Made by a program: the position numbers and the translations under genes. A DNA stretch of 64,000 bases from Acidobacteriota bacterium (lineage in GTDB: Bacteria; Acidobacteriota; Thermoanaerobaculia; UBA5066): assembly GCA_029781975.1 (NCBI GenBank), contig JAKOVQ010000009.1, forward strand, positions 62,001 through 126,000. Direction: 5' to 3'. The notes below the pieces were generated by a model that did not search any database, was not told the DNA's origin, and worked only from the letters and a program-made list of their open reading frames with translations. Of this stretch, positions 1 through 7,656 are shown piece after piece (the stretch's first letter is position 1; every line of letters begins with the position of its first letter).

Positions 1-129
1 CGCGGGCGACGGGGCCGCGGCGATGGGCGCGGAGGCCGCTCCGGGGCTGGAGGTCGGCTTCGAGGGGTCCTGGCCGAGGAGGGGGAGCGCGACCGCGGCG
101 AGCGCCGCGGCGCAGATACGCAATCTCAT
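1..129 (-). CDS. Secreted protein, N-terminal end only (cut by window edge)
   Basis: The frame is open from an ATG at 129 leftwards to the window edge, giving 43 residues. The start MRLRICAAALAAVALPLLG is a textbook signal peptide and is followed by a linker rich in Pro, Ser and Ala. An AGGAGG Shine-Dalgarno sequence lies about 8 bases before the ATG, and a TATCAT box on the minus strand (191-196) would place the mRNA start roughly 55 bases before the gene. The function cannot be told because the mature domain lies outside the window. An overlapping plus-strand frame starting at 23 is a shadow. Confidence 0.7.
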   Translation of the reverse strand, partial: MRLRICAAALAAVALPLLGQDPSKPTSSPGAASAPIAAAPSPA

Positions 130-190
130 CGGATCGTGCCTCCTGTGCGCGGTCCTCTCGGAGGAGCGAAGGCCGGCCGCGCGACCGGTC

Positions 191-196
191 ATGATA
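191..196 (-). promoter_or_regulatory. -10 box for the secreted protein gene at 1-129
   Basis: TATCAT on the minus strand, about 62 bases before the ATG at 129. The resulting transcript would carry the AGGAGG ribosome binding site, so this gene is leadered, unlike its divergent neighbour. Confidence 0.4.
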
Positions 197-249
197 GTCG
201 CCGAAGGCGGACGGCGGAGCGTCCGGACCACGCGGCCGCACCGCGCGCC

Positions 250-255
250 GATAAT
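250..255 (+). promoter_or_regulatory. -10 box, leaderless start of EamA transporter
   Basis: GATAAT ends 8 bases before the GTG at 264, so transcription should begin at or next to the start codon. No good -35 is visible. Confidence 0.5.
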
Positions 256-263
256 CCCGGCCC

Positions 264-1157
264 GTGCGCGAGATGGTCGTCTCCGCCTTCTTCTTCGCGG
301 TGATGGCCGCCTGCGCCAAGGTGATCGGCTCGCGGATCCCCGCCCAGGAGATCGTCCTGGTCCGCGGGCTGATCAACGTCGCGTTCATGCTCCTCTGGCT
401 CCGCCGGAAGGGGATCCCGTGGCGCCCGCACCGGCCGGGGCTCCTCGTCCTGCGCGGCGCGCTCGGCCACTTCGCGCTCTCGGCCTACTTCTGGTCCGTC
501 GCCCACCAGTCCCTCGCCAGGGCCGTCCTCCTCCAGCAGGTCCACCCCGTCTTCACGGCGGTCTTCGCCGCGTGGTTCCTCGGCGAGAGGCCGGGGCGGC
601 GCTTCCTCCCCGCCTTCCTCCTCGCCGCGTCGGGGGTCGCCCTCCTCCTTCCGCGCGGAGGCGGGGCGGGTCCGGCGAGCGGCCTGGTGCCGCTGGCCGT
701 CGGCCTGACGGGGGCGCTCCTGTCGGCTGCGGCCTACGTCACGGTGCGCGACGCCTCGCGGACGGAGCGGCAGGAGACGATCGTCCTCTTCTTCCCACTC
801 ACGTCGGTGCCGCTCGCCGCCCTCGGGACGCTGGTGGAGGGGCCGGTCGTCCCCGCCGCGGGCGACTGGACCTGGCTCCTCTTGGTCGCGGCCACCGGGC
901 AGCTGGGGCAGCTCTACCTCACGCGGGGGCTGGCGCGCGTCCCCGCCGGCCGCGCCACCCTGGCGAACCCGCTCACCATCCTCTTCGGCGCGCTCCTCGG
1001 GTGGGCGGCGTTCGCCGAGCCGCTCCACGCCGGCGTCGCGATGGGAGGGGTGGCGATCGTCGCGGCGGTCCTCCTGGCGGGATCGAGCGGCGGAGGGGAC
1101 GAGGGCGCGGCGCGACAGCGCCCGGCCGGGGAGGCCGGCCCTACACTCGGCCCATGA
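264..1157 (+). CDS. EamA/DMT-family transporter
   Basis: A 297-residue integral membrane protein with two tandem EamA halves (about residues 5-135 and 148-275), which in this superfamily gives ten membrane helices. The conserved 'Q-x-V-H-P-V' type segment after helix 3-4 and the ARA-rich turn (SLARAVLLQQ) are typical of the EamA fold. Members export or exchange metabolites across the inner membrane; the substrate cannot be read from the sequence. The start is taken as GTG 264 because a GATAAT box ends 8 bases upstream; ATG 273 is in frame and is the alternative. The C-terminal tail is polar and Gly/Ala-rich. The stop overlaps the start of the next gene by four bases. Confidence 0.88.
   Translation: MREMVVSAFFFAVMAACAKVIGSRIPAQEIVLVRGLINVAFMLLWLRRKGIPWRPHRPGLLVLRGALGHFALSAYFWSVAHQSLARAVLLQQVHPVFTAVFAAWFLGERPGRRFLPAFLLAASGVALLLPRGGGAGPASGLVPLAVGLTGALLSAAAYVTVRDASRTERQETIVLFFPLTSVPLAALGTLVEGPVVPAAGDWTWLLLVAATGQLGQLYLTRGLARVPAGRATLANPLTILFGALLGWAAFAEPLHAGVAMGGVAIVAAVLLAGSSGGGDEGAARQRPAGEAGPTLGP
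1142..1147 (+). promoter_or_regulatory. -10 box, leaderless start of SRPBCC gene
   Basis: TACACT lies inside the end of the transporter gene, with 6 bases to the ATG at 1154. Confidence 0.4.
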
Positions 1158-1786
1158 GGACCCTTCGCCGCGTCTCCGTCGCCCTCTCGCTCGTCGTCGT
1201 GACGATCGCAGCGTCGTGGACGGCGATGGCGCTCCTGAGGACGCCGTTCTCCGGGACCGAGGCCGAGCGCGCCGCGGTGCGGGACGCCGCCGCCGCCATC
1301 GGCGTCCCCGCCGAGGGGTGGAAGACCCTCGCCGTCGGCGCGACCGCGGTGGCCGCGGCCCCGCGGGAGGCGGTCTGGGCGACCTTCTCGCGTCTTCCGG
1401 ACTGGCCCCGCGTCACGCCGGGCCTCGTGGTCTCCGCCCGCTGGCTCGCCGAGCCGGGCTTCGCGGCCGGGGCGCGCTTCGAGCAGACGCTCGCCCTCGG
1501 GTTCCCGCTCGGGACGGTCGTCTCGCGCGAGGTGGTGACGCAGGTGGTCCCGGGCCGGCAGGCCCTCTGGTGCAAGGACGAGGCGGGGGTCGCCTCGTGC
1601 CACCTCTGGCGCTTCGACGACGTCGGTCCGGGAAGGACCCGGATCGTGAACGTCGAGGTCCTCCACGGGGAGCCGATCGGGGCCGTCGCGCCGTTCGTGA
1701 CCTCCCGGTGGAGCCGGGCGTTCCAGGACGCGGCGTCCGGGCTCGCCGAGGCCGCGGAGCGAGCCGGTGCGCCCCCGGGACGCTGA
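1154..1786 (+). CDS. SRPBCC-family (START/Bet v1-like) membrane-anchored protein
   Basis: 210 residues. Residues about 8-27 form a hydrophobic anchor or uncleaved signal. The rest matches the polyketide-cyclase/SRPBCC pattern: 'PREAVWATFSRLPDWPRVTPG', a strand around 'GARFEQTLALGFPLG' and a C-terminal helix (WSRAFQDAASGLAEAAE). These domains bind hydrophobic ligands in a deep pocket; the ligand is unknown. TACACT (1142-1147) ends 6 bases before the ATG, predicting a leaderless start inside the end of the transporter gene. A frame extending upstream to 23 in the same phase is not coding. The family call is by pattern, so moderate. Confidence 0.75.
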   Translation: MRTLRRVSVALSLVVVTIAASWTAMALLRTPFSGTEAERAAVRDAAAAIGVPAEGWKTLAVGATAVAAAPREAVWATFSRLPDWPRVTPGLVVSARWLAEPGFAAGARFEQTLALGFPLGTVVSREVVTQVVPGRQALWCKDEAGVASCHLWRFDDVGPGRTRIVNVEVLHGEPIGAVAPFVTSRWSRAFQDAASGLAEAAERAGAPPGR

Positions 1787-1816
1787 GCCCCTCCCGGGCC
1801 CGGCTCGGAGGGCGGC

Positions 1817-2176
1817 CTAGTCGGCGCCCTTCGCCTGGGTCTCGGCGCGCTTGAGGGCCTTCTCGGCCCGCTGCGCGTCCTGCTTCGCCTTCTCGGCGGA
1901 CTCGCGGGCGTCGCGCGCGGCCTCGCTCCGCGCCGCGCGGCTCTTCCGTTCGGCCAGCTCGGCGGCCTCCCGCGCCGCCTTCGCGGCTTCCTCGCCCGTC
2001 CTCTTCGCCTTCTTCCCGAGGTCGTCGAGGGCGCGGTCCACCGACTCGCCCGCCTTCTCGAACGCGCCCTTCCGGCGGCAGCCGGCGGGCGCGAGGAGGA
2101 GACAGGCGACGAGCGCGACGGCGGCGATGGCGCGGTGGGGCGCGAGGGGCGCGTGGGGCTGCAGGGCGCGTCGCAT
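1817..2176 (-). CDS. Small coiled-coil lipoprotein
   Basis: 119 residues. The N-terminus has a basic stretch, a hydrophobic core and a lipobox (LLLAPAGC), so the mature protein should start at Cys33 and be lipid-anchored. The remainder is one long charged helix rich in Ala, Glu, Lys and Arg with heptad-like spacing (EEAAKAAREAAELAERK...), resembling the low-complexity YtxH/apolipoprotein-like or murein-lipoprotein-like coiled coils. No enzymatic motif is present. A minus-strand TAATCG-like box and a GAGGGAG stretch precede the ATG. It may tether or stiffen the envelope, but that is inference. It converges with the SRPBCC gene. Confidence 0.7.
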   Translation of the reverse strand: MRRALQPHAPLAPHRAIAAVALVACLLLAPAGCRRKGAFEKAGESVDRALDDLGKKAKRTGEEAAKAAREAAELAERKSRAARSEAARDARESAEKAKQDAQRAEKALKRAETQAKGAD

Positions 2177-2227
2177 CCGAGGTCTCCCTCGCGATTATCG
2201 CCCGGTCGCATCCTCTGCGCCGCGGCC

Positions 2228-2233
2228 TAGAAT
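2228..2233 (+). promoter_or_regulatory. -10 box, leaderless start of cyclase-domain gene
   Basis: TAGAAT ends 7 bases before the ATG at 2241. Confidence 0.5.
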
Positions 2234-2240
2234 CGCGTCG

Positions 2241-2876
2241 ATGCCGAAGCCGCCGGGCGAGGGAGAGCTGAAGGGGAGCGCGGTCCGCCTCTGGAGCCTG
2301 ATCGACGAGCGGACCCGCGCCGGGGCCGACACCGCGCGGATCGACGCGCGGATCTGGGACCTCTTCGGCGAGGAGTGGGCGGTGATGTTCACCGACCTCT
2401 CCGGCTTCTCGCGCCAGGTGGCGGCGTTCGGGATCATCCACTTCCTCCAGGTCATCCACGAGCAGCGCAGGCTGCTCCTTCCGCTCGTCGCGGAGCACGA
2501 CGGCATCCTCATGAAGGAGGAGGCCGACAGCTTCCTCATCCTCTTCCGCCGCCCGGCCACGGCCCTCGCCTGCGCGATCTCCATGCAGCGGGCCTGCCGG
2601 AAGGTCAACGCGCGGCGGGTGCCCGAGGAGCGGATCCTCCTCTGCCTCGGCCTCGGCTACGGAAAGGTCCTCCGGATCGGCGACGCGGACGTCTTCGGCG
2701 CCGAGGTGAACGCGGCCTCGAAGCTGGGAGAGGACACGGCGCGGTCGTACGAGGTCCTCGCCACCGACGCCTTCCGGGAGGGGGCGGGGGAGCTCCCCGG
2801 CGTCTCCTGGGAGCCTCTCGACGTCGTGATCCCGGGGGCGAGCAAGGTCTGGCAGGTGAGGTACCCGGCGGGCTGA
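2241..2876 (+). CDS. Divergent class III nucleotide-cyclase-domain protein
   Basis: 211 residues with a single class III adenylate/guanylate cyclase homology domain from about residue 45. The first metal Asp is D52 in FTDLSGFS. The second metal region reads K92-E-E-A-D96 in place of the usual K-x-x-G-D. The late block GAEVNAASKLGED keeps Asn157 but has Lys161 where catalytic cyclases have the transition-state Arg. It may therefore be a weakly active cyclase or a binding/regulatory domain. There is no transmembrane segment, so it should be cytosolic. The start is set by the TAGAAT box; the longer open frame upstream has no support. Confidence 0.8.
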   Translation: MPKPPGEGELKGSAVRLWSLIDERTRAGADTARIDARIWDLFGEEWAVMFTDLSGFSRQVAAFGIIHFLQVIHEQRRLLLPLVAEHDGILMKEEADSFLILFRRPATALACAISMQRACRKVNARRVPEERILLCLGLGYGKVLRIGDADVFGAEVNAASKLGEDTARSYEVLATDAFREGAGELPGVSWEPLDVVIPGASKVWQVRYPAG

Positions 2877-2916
2877 GCCGGATACGGGGCCCCGGGCCGC
2901 GCCGTTGCCGGGCGCG

Positions 2917-3528
2917 TCAGCTCCCGTCGCCCCGCTCGAGGGCCGAGGTGCGAAGGGAGAGCTCCCGCCCCGCCCAGCAGTGCATCCCGACGGGGACGAA
3001 CCCCGCCCTCCGGAAGGCGCGGCGATACCAGCGGGACGGACGGGGGAGGAACCCCTCCAGGTCGCCCATCAGGTCGTCGTCGGCCGTGAAGCACTCGAGG
3101 TAGGCCACGCCCGACGCCAGCCGCGCGAGCTCGGCGACCCCCGCGACGAGCTCGGCGTCGGGGACGTAGTGCAGGACGTCGCAGCAGACCACGAGGTCCC
3201 ATCCGGGCGCGAGCCCGAGCGACGGCAGGGTCCCGAGCTCCCCGAGGCGGAGGTTGCGCCTCCGGCCGAATCGGCGGACAGCCCACGCGCTCGGGTCGAC
3301 GCCGAGATAGCGGATCCCGGGCCGCTCGCGCGCGAGGACGGGCTGCCACGCCCCCTCGCCGCAGCCGACGTCGAGGACGCTCCGCACCTTCCGCTCGAGG
3401 AGCGCCTCCGCGACCGCCAGGGCGAGCCGGACCTTCCGCGCCCGCCCGGCCGCCGAGAGGACCCGGAAGCGCGGGTCGTGGTACCAGCGGCGGAAGTAGG
3501 AGGCGTCGTAGCGCGCGGTGTCGCTCAT
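2917..3528 (-). CDS. Class I SAM-dependent methyltransferase
   Basis: 203 residues. Motif I is VLDVGCGEG at 51-59, followed by an acidic motif II (YLGVDPS) and motif IV (DLVVCCDVLHYV), which is the standard Rossmann methyltransferase layout of the Methyltransf_11/12/23 type. An N-terminal segment (ARYDASYFRRWYHDPRFR) is common in small-molecule methyltransferases of this group. The substrate is unknown. The start lies 16 bases downstream of the small secreted protein gene on the same strand, so the two are probably cotranscribed. It converges with the cyclase gene, 40 bases apart. Confidence 0.82.
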   Translation of the reverse strand: MSDTARYDASYFRRWYHDPRFRVLSAAGRARKVRLALAVAEALLERKVRSVLDVGCGEGAWQPVLARERPGIRYLGVDPSAWAVRRFGRRRNLRLGELGTLPSLGLAPGWDLVVCCDVLHYVPDAELVAGVAELARLASGVAYLECFTADDDLMGDLEGFLPRPSRWYRRAFRRAGFVPVGMHCWAGRELSLRTSALERGDGS

Positions 3529-3544
3529 CCCCGGCCCGGGGGCG

Positions 3545-3853
3545 TCAGACCTTCGTCCCCGGACCCGTCAGGATAGCCGCGCCCGGGCCGACCTGCCCGG
3601 GGGTCGCAGCGCCCCGCCCGGCACCGGCCGCGTACGGACAGCGGAGCTCGGGCGCGCCCTGACCGGAGACGGAGGGGTGCGCCCCCCTCCCGGAGAGGTA
3701 CGGGCAGCGGGAGGCGTCGTCCGATCGGTCCGCCCGCGCGACGGCGGAGCCGGCTGGGACGGTCCCGACCGCGAGGGTCGCGGCGGCACCGGTGGCGAAG
3801 CCGAATGCGGCCCCGAAGGCCGCGGCGACGAACGAGCGGGCGCGAGCGGGCAT
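3545..3853 (-). CDS. Small secreted protein with two Cys-Pro-Tyr motifs
   Basis: 102 residues. A signal-peptide-like N-terminus (RSFVAAAFGAAFGFATGAAATLAVG) precedes a Gly/Pro-rich tail that carries two similar segments, RCPYLSGRG and RCPYAAGAG, about 23 residues apart. I do not recognise the family. An AGGAGG ribosome binding site sits 7 bases before the ATG, which is the main reason to accept the gene. The paired Cys could form a disulfide or bind a metal, but nothing proves it. It lies just upstream of the methyltransferase and divergent from the large peptidase. Confidence 0.5.
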   Translation of the reverse strand: MPARARSFVAAAFGAAFGFATGAAATLAVGTVPAGSAVARADRSDDASRCPYLSGRGAHPSVSGQGAPELRCPYAAGAGRGAATPGQVGPGAAILTGPGTKV

Positions 3854-3908
3854 GGCGAGCCCTCCTGGCGAGAGCTACGCCCCTCGATGTCTCCCGGATG
3901 ACGGCCCC

Positions 3909-3914
3909 TATCAT
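3909..3914 (+). promoter_or_regulatory. -10 box, near-leaderless start of gluzincin gene
   Basis: TATCAT ends 9 bases before the GTG at 3924. Confidence 0.45.
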
Positions 3915-3923
3915 GCCGGGACC

Positions 3924-6764
3924 GTGCGCCGCCTCGCCCGCCCCCTCCGCCGCTTCCGCCACTTCCGCCGCTTCCGCCGCTTCCGCGACTCCCGCCCCGC
4001 CCTCGCGCTCCTCCCCGTGGTCGTCGCCGTCTTCGCGCTCGTGGCGCCGCGCGCACGGGGCGCCGAGGCGGGGAGCGCGAGGGTCCAGGGGCCGGACGCA
4101 CCCTGGAGGACGATCGTCACCGAGCACTACCGGATCCACTACCCCTCGCGGCCGGAAGGGGACTTCGCGCCGTTCGCCCGGGACGTCGCGTCGCGGATCG
4201 AGGGGATCCACCGCGTCGTCGTCGCGGCGGTGGGATGGGAGGCGAAAGGCCCGATCCAGGTGGTGATCCGGGACCCGGTCGGCGAGGCCAACGGGCTCGC
4301 CGTCCCGCTCGTCGGCCAGCCGCTCGTGGAGCTCTGGCGGACCGAGCCCGAGTCCGACTCGTCGCTCGGGCACGAGCGCTCGTGGGCCGAGCTCGTCACG
4401 ACGCACGAGCTCGTCCACATCCACCATCTCCTGCGCCCGCAGAGCGCGCCGACCCTCCTCGAGAAGCTGCTGGCGCTTCCCGTGGGCCCCCTCGCGCGGA
4501 AGGCGCCCCGGTGGGTGGTGGAGGGGTACGCGACCCTCCTCGAGGGGAGGCTGACCGGGACCGGCCGTCCGTCGAGCCCGTACCGCGCCGCCGTCCTCCG
4601 CGAGTGGGCGCGGGAGGGGAAGCTCCCGGCGTACGACGCCCTCTCGCGGACGGGGGGCTTCCGCGGGGGAGGGATGGCGTACCTCGTCGGCTCCGCGTTC
4701 CTCGAGTGGCTCGAGCGGCAGGAGCCGGCGACGCCCGACGTCCTCGTCGGTCTCTGGAAGCGGCTCGCCTCGCGGAGGAGGCGGGGTTTCGACGACGCGT
4801 TCCGCGCGACGTTCGGCCGATCGGCGCGCGACGCCTACGACCGCTTCCGCGCCGAGGTGACGCACGACGCCCTGGAGCTCGAGCGCGCCGCTCGGACGCG
4901 CGGAATCGTGGAGGGGACTCCCTTCACTCGGGTCGAGGGCGATCTCACCGACCTCGCGGTCAGCCCCGACGGCACGCGGCTCCTCGCGCGCGTCCTCCCC
5001 CGGAAGGGGCCGGGCCTCGCGGTCTGGGACCTGGACGGAGCCCGGCCGGCAAGGAGGGAGCGGACGGGGGCACGGGACGCGGACGTCGAGAAGCGGCCGG
5101 CGCCCGACGCGCCCGCCGACGTCGCCCCGCGCGTCCCCGTCGTCGAGCCCGCCTCGTTCCTGCCGCGCGTGGACGGAGCCGTCGGCGGCCAGCCGCGCTG
5201 GCTCGACGCGGAGCGGGTCGGGCTCTTCCTGAAGCGGCCGGACGCCGAGGGAGTCCTCGTCCTCCGTCCCGCCGTCTGGACGCCGGGGGAAGACCGGCTC
5301 AGGGAGGGAGTCCCGCTTCCGCCCGCCCCCGTCTCCGTCGAGCGGGACGGCGCGGGGTTCCGCGCGAGGGTCGACGGCGTCGAGCTCTCCCTGCCGTTCG
5401 AGCCGATCGGGCCGGTCGCCGTCGACGCCCGCCGCCGCTTCGTCTGGGGAACGGCGACCGTCGACGGGATCTGGAACGTCGTCCGAGCCCCGCTCGGGAG
5501 GGGCGCGGACGGGCTCTCCGCGGGGCCGGTCGAGGTGCTGACGCGGACCGCGGCCGCCTGCTGGGGGCCGGCGCCGGTGCCCGACGGGTCGGCGGTCTTC
5601 TTCGCCCGGCTGACCGCCACGGGCGTCGAGGTGAGGCGCCTCGCCGCGCCCGCGCCCCTGCCGGGGGCGGAGGCCCCCCTCGCCTCCGCGTCGCCCCCCT
5701 TCGCCCCGGGAACGGTCCTCCCCCCTCCCGGGGGCGCGGACCTCCTCCCCCCGCCGGTCGAGCCTCCCTCGTCGGCCCCGTACGACGCATGGGCGGAGAC
5801 GAAGGTCCGCTCCCGCTCGACCCTCTCGATCTCCCCGTCCGGCACGTCGTACGGGATCGGCGTCGGGGGGCGCGACGTCATCGGGCGCCTTGCCTGGCAG
5901 CTCCTCGGCGTCCTCGGCGACGGCGCGGGTCCCCGCGGGGCCTCGGGCGCGCTCGCCTACCGCGGGCTCCCGTTCGCCCCCGCCGTCCGCCTCTTCTCGC
6001 TCCTCGAACGCCCCTCGTCCCAGCGCTTCGTCGCCGTCGAGGGGGTGGACAGGCAACGGACGGGAGGGGAGCTCTCCTTCGAGTGGCGCTCGCTGGCGTC
6101 CACGCGCCTGACCCTTCGCCCGGCGCTCGCCGCGGAGAGGATCGCGCCCCAGGAGCCCTCCTCCCCGTCGGCGACGCGGCTCGTCGCCGGTCTCGACGCG
6201 TCGGTGGCCCGCTCCGTCTCCCGGGGCGACAGCTGGGGGCTCTCGGCCGCGGCCGCCGCCACGCTCCAGGCCGGGAGGACCTCGGGCGATCCGTGGAGCC
6301 TCCTCCGCGTCCGCGCCTCGCTCGGGCTCGGGACCCCTCTCGCGCCGTTCGGCGCGCGGGTCGAGGCGGGGTGGCTCGGGGGGACGCCGGGGACGTACGA
6401 CCTCTTCCGGCTCGGGGGACCCGACGCCCGCCTCACCGCTCCGTCGCTCGAGGCCGTCGACCTCGCGCAGGCCGCGCTCCCCTCCTTCCTCGCCACGGGC
6501 GATCGCCTCCTCTCGCTCCGCGGGTGGGTCGGGGGGACCGTCCGGCTCTACCTGGAGCACGCCGCCGTCTGGAGCGACCCCTCCGGCCGCCCCGCCTTCC
6601 AGAGGATCGCGGGGCTCGAGCTCTCCCTCGACCGCCTCGTCTCCGGCGGCACGGTGGAGACCTTCCTGGGACGGCTCGGCCTGACGGCCGGCCTCCACCG
6701 GACGCTCGACGGCGAGCTCCGGGGCCGGACGGTCGCGACGCTCGTCCTCACCGCGGAGCCGTAG
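3924..6764 (+). CDS. Secreted gluzincin metalloprotease with beta-propeller and C-terminal beta-barrel-like domain
   Basis: 946 residues. After a strongly basic n-region (repeated Arg-Arg-Phe) there is a hydrophobic signal segment ending near APRARGAEA (about residue 48). A peptidase-MA-like gluzincin domain follows: HELVH at 161-165 gives two zinc His and the catalytic Glu, and E200 in VVEGYA fits the third zinc ligand. Residues about 315-640 contain TolB/WD40-like strands (DLAVSPDGTRLLARV). From about residue 640 the pattern of alternating hydrophobic strands (STLSISPSGTSYGIGVGG...) resembles an outer-membrane beta-barrel. The combination suggests a surface-anchored protease. Starting at GTG 3924 rather than the longer frame gives a correct signal peptide. 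Confidence 0.82.
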   Translation: MRRLARPLRRFRHFRRFRRFRDSRPALALLPVVVAVFALVAPRARGAEAGSARVQGPDAPWRTIVTEHYRIHYPSRPEGDFAPFARDVASRIEGIHRVVVAAVGWEAKGPIQVVIRDPVGEANGLAVPLVGQPLVELWRTEPESDSSLGHERSWAELVTTHELVHIHHLLRPQSAPTLLEKLLALPVGPLARKAPRWVVEGYATLLEGRLTGTGRPSSPYRAAVLREWAREGKLPAYDALSRTGGFRGGGMAYLVGSAFLEWLERQEPATPDVLVGLWKRLASRRRRGFDDAFRATFGRSARDAYDRFRAEVTHDALELERAARTRGIVEGTPFTRVEGDLTDLAVSPDGTRLLARVLPRKGPGLAVWDLDGARPARRERTGARDADVEKRPAPDAPADVAPRVPVVEPASFLPRVDGAVGGQPRWLDAERVGLFLKRPDAEGVLVLRPAVWTPGEDRLREGVPLPPAPVSVERDGAGFRARVDGVELSLPFEPIGPVAVDARRRFVWGTATVDGIWNVVRAPLGRGADGLSAGPVEVLTRTAAACWGPAPVPDGSAVFFARLTATGVEVRRLAAPAPLPGAEAPLASASPPFAPGTVLPPPGGADLLPPPVEPPSSAPYDAWAETKVRSRSTLSISPSGTSYGIGVGGRDVIGRLAWQLLGVLGDGAGPRGASGALAYRGLPFAPAVRLFSLLERPSSQRFVAVEGVDRQRTGGELSFEWRSLASTRLTLRPALAAERIAPQEPSSPSATRLVAGLDASVARSVSRGDSWGLSAAAAATLQAGRTSGDPWSLLRVRASLGLGTPLAPFGARVEAGWLGGTPGTYDLFRLGGPDARLTAPSLEAVDLAQAALPSFLATGDRLLSLRGWVGGTVRLYLEHAAVWSDPSGRPAFQRIAGLELSLDRLVSGGTVETFLGRLGLTAGLHRTLDGELRGRTVATLVLTAEP

Positions 6765-6839
6765 CCGAACGGCGCAGGCCGCACGGACGTAAACTCCATG
6801 GTTTTCTGGGCGCTCGAACGCCCGAAAGGAGCAGCACAG

Positions 6840-7640
6840 GTGAGAAGGTTCCTCCTCCCCGCCCTCGTCGGGCTCGTCGTCGCCGGTCCCGCCCTCGGAC
6901 AGTTCCAGGGCGTCCTCGAGTTCAAGGTGACCGGCAAGGAGATGAACGGTACCGGGAAGTCCTGGGTCTCGAAGAAGGGGACCCGAGGCGAGATGGAGAT
7001 GACGGCCACCTCGGCCCGGGCGCAGGGCCACGGGGCCGGCACGATGAAGATGACGGTCATCCAGCGCTTCGCCGAGCCGCACAAGGTCTACATGGTGAAC
7101 GACGCGACGAAGAGCTACTCGGTCATCGACACCGAGAAGATGCGGGGCCAGGCCCCCAAGCGCGACGACGAGACCTACACGGTGAAGAAGCTCGGCACGG
7201 ACGCCGTGGCGGGCTACTCGTGCCAGAACGTTCTCGTCACGGCCTCGAGCGGCAACAAGTTCGAGGTCTGCGCCGCCAGGGAGCTCGCGATGGGCGACAG
7301 CGGCTCCTGGTTCGCCGGGATGGGACGGCGCCAGCAGAGCGACAGCTCGATGCTCAAGGCGATGAAGGAGGCGGGCGTCGAGGGGGCCCCCGTCAGGATG
7401 GTGGTCTACGAGAAGGGGAGCACCGAGAGGCAGATGACGATGGAGCTGGTCAAGGCCGAGAAGAGGCCGGTCCCCGACTCGGTCGTCGAGGTCCCCGCCG
7501 GCTACAAGGAGACCGACATGATGGGGGCGATGCTCTCCCCCGAGGCCCAGAAGCAGCTCGACGAGGCGATGAAGAACATGACGCCCGACCAGCGGAAGGC
7601 CTTCGAGGAGATGATGAAGAAGAGGACGGGCGGACAGTAG
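6840..7640 (+). CDS. DUF4412-domain secreted protein
   Basis: 266 residues with a cleavable signal peptide (LLPALVGLVVAGPALGQ). The body matches DUF4412: a beta-rich first part reading out a small-molecule or lipid-like fold (VLEFKVTGKEMNGTGKSW...), the 'KSYSVIDTEKM' segment and the 'LGTDAVAGYSCQNVLVTA' strand pair, followed by Met-rich C-terminal helices (MLSPEAQKQLDEAMKNMTP). The family is periplasmic or exported and functionally uncharacterised; it resembles LolA/LppX-like scaffolds in secondary structure, which is inference. An AAAGGAG site precedes GTG 6840, and TAAACT at 6790-6795 gives a leader of about 38 bases, so ATG 6798 is rejected. Confidence 0.8.
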   Translation: MRRFLLPALVGLVVAGPALGQFQGVLEFKVTGKEMNGTGKSWVSKKGTRGEMEMTATSARAQGHGAGTMKMTVIQRFAEPHKVYMVNDATKSYSVIDTEKMRGQAPKRDDETYTVKKLGTDAVAGYSCQNVLVTASSGNKFEVCAARELAMGDSGSWFAGMGRRQQSDSSMLKAMKEAGVEGAPVRMVVYEKGSTERQMTMELVKAEKRPVPDSVVEVPAGYKETDMMGAMLSPEAQKQLDEAMKNMTPDQRKAFEEMMKKRTGGQ

Positions 7641-7656
7641 CCCGCGCGGCCCCGGC

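Noticed and set aside
23-1786. Single 587-codon plus-strand frame spanning the transporter and SRPBCC genes
   Set aside because: Its first 370 codons have no protein-like pattern; only the last 210 codons, from ATG 1154, are the SRPBCC gene. The transporter is in another frame.
3525-7082. 1185-codon minus-strand open frame opposite the gluzincin gene
   Set aside because: Arg/Pro/Gly-rich with no domain, no ribosome binding site, and it lies exactly opposite a gene with signal peptide, zinc motif and promoter. It is a GC-bias shadow, as are the similar very long frames opposite Tricorn, secD, rel and the phosphatase gene.
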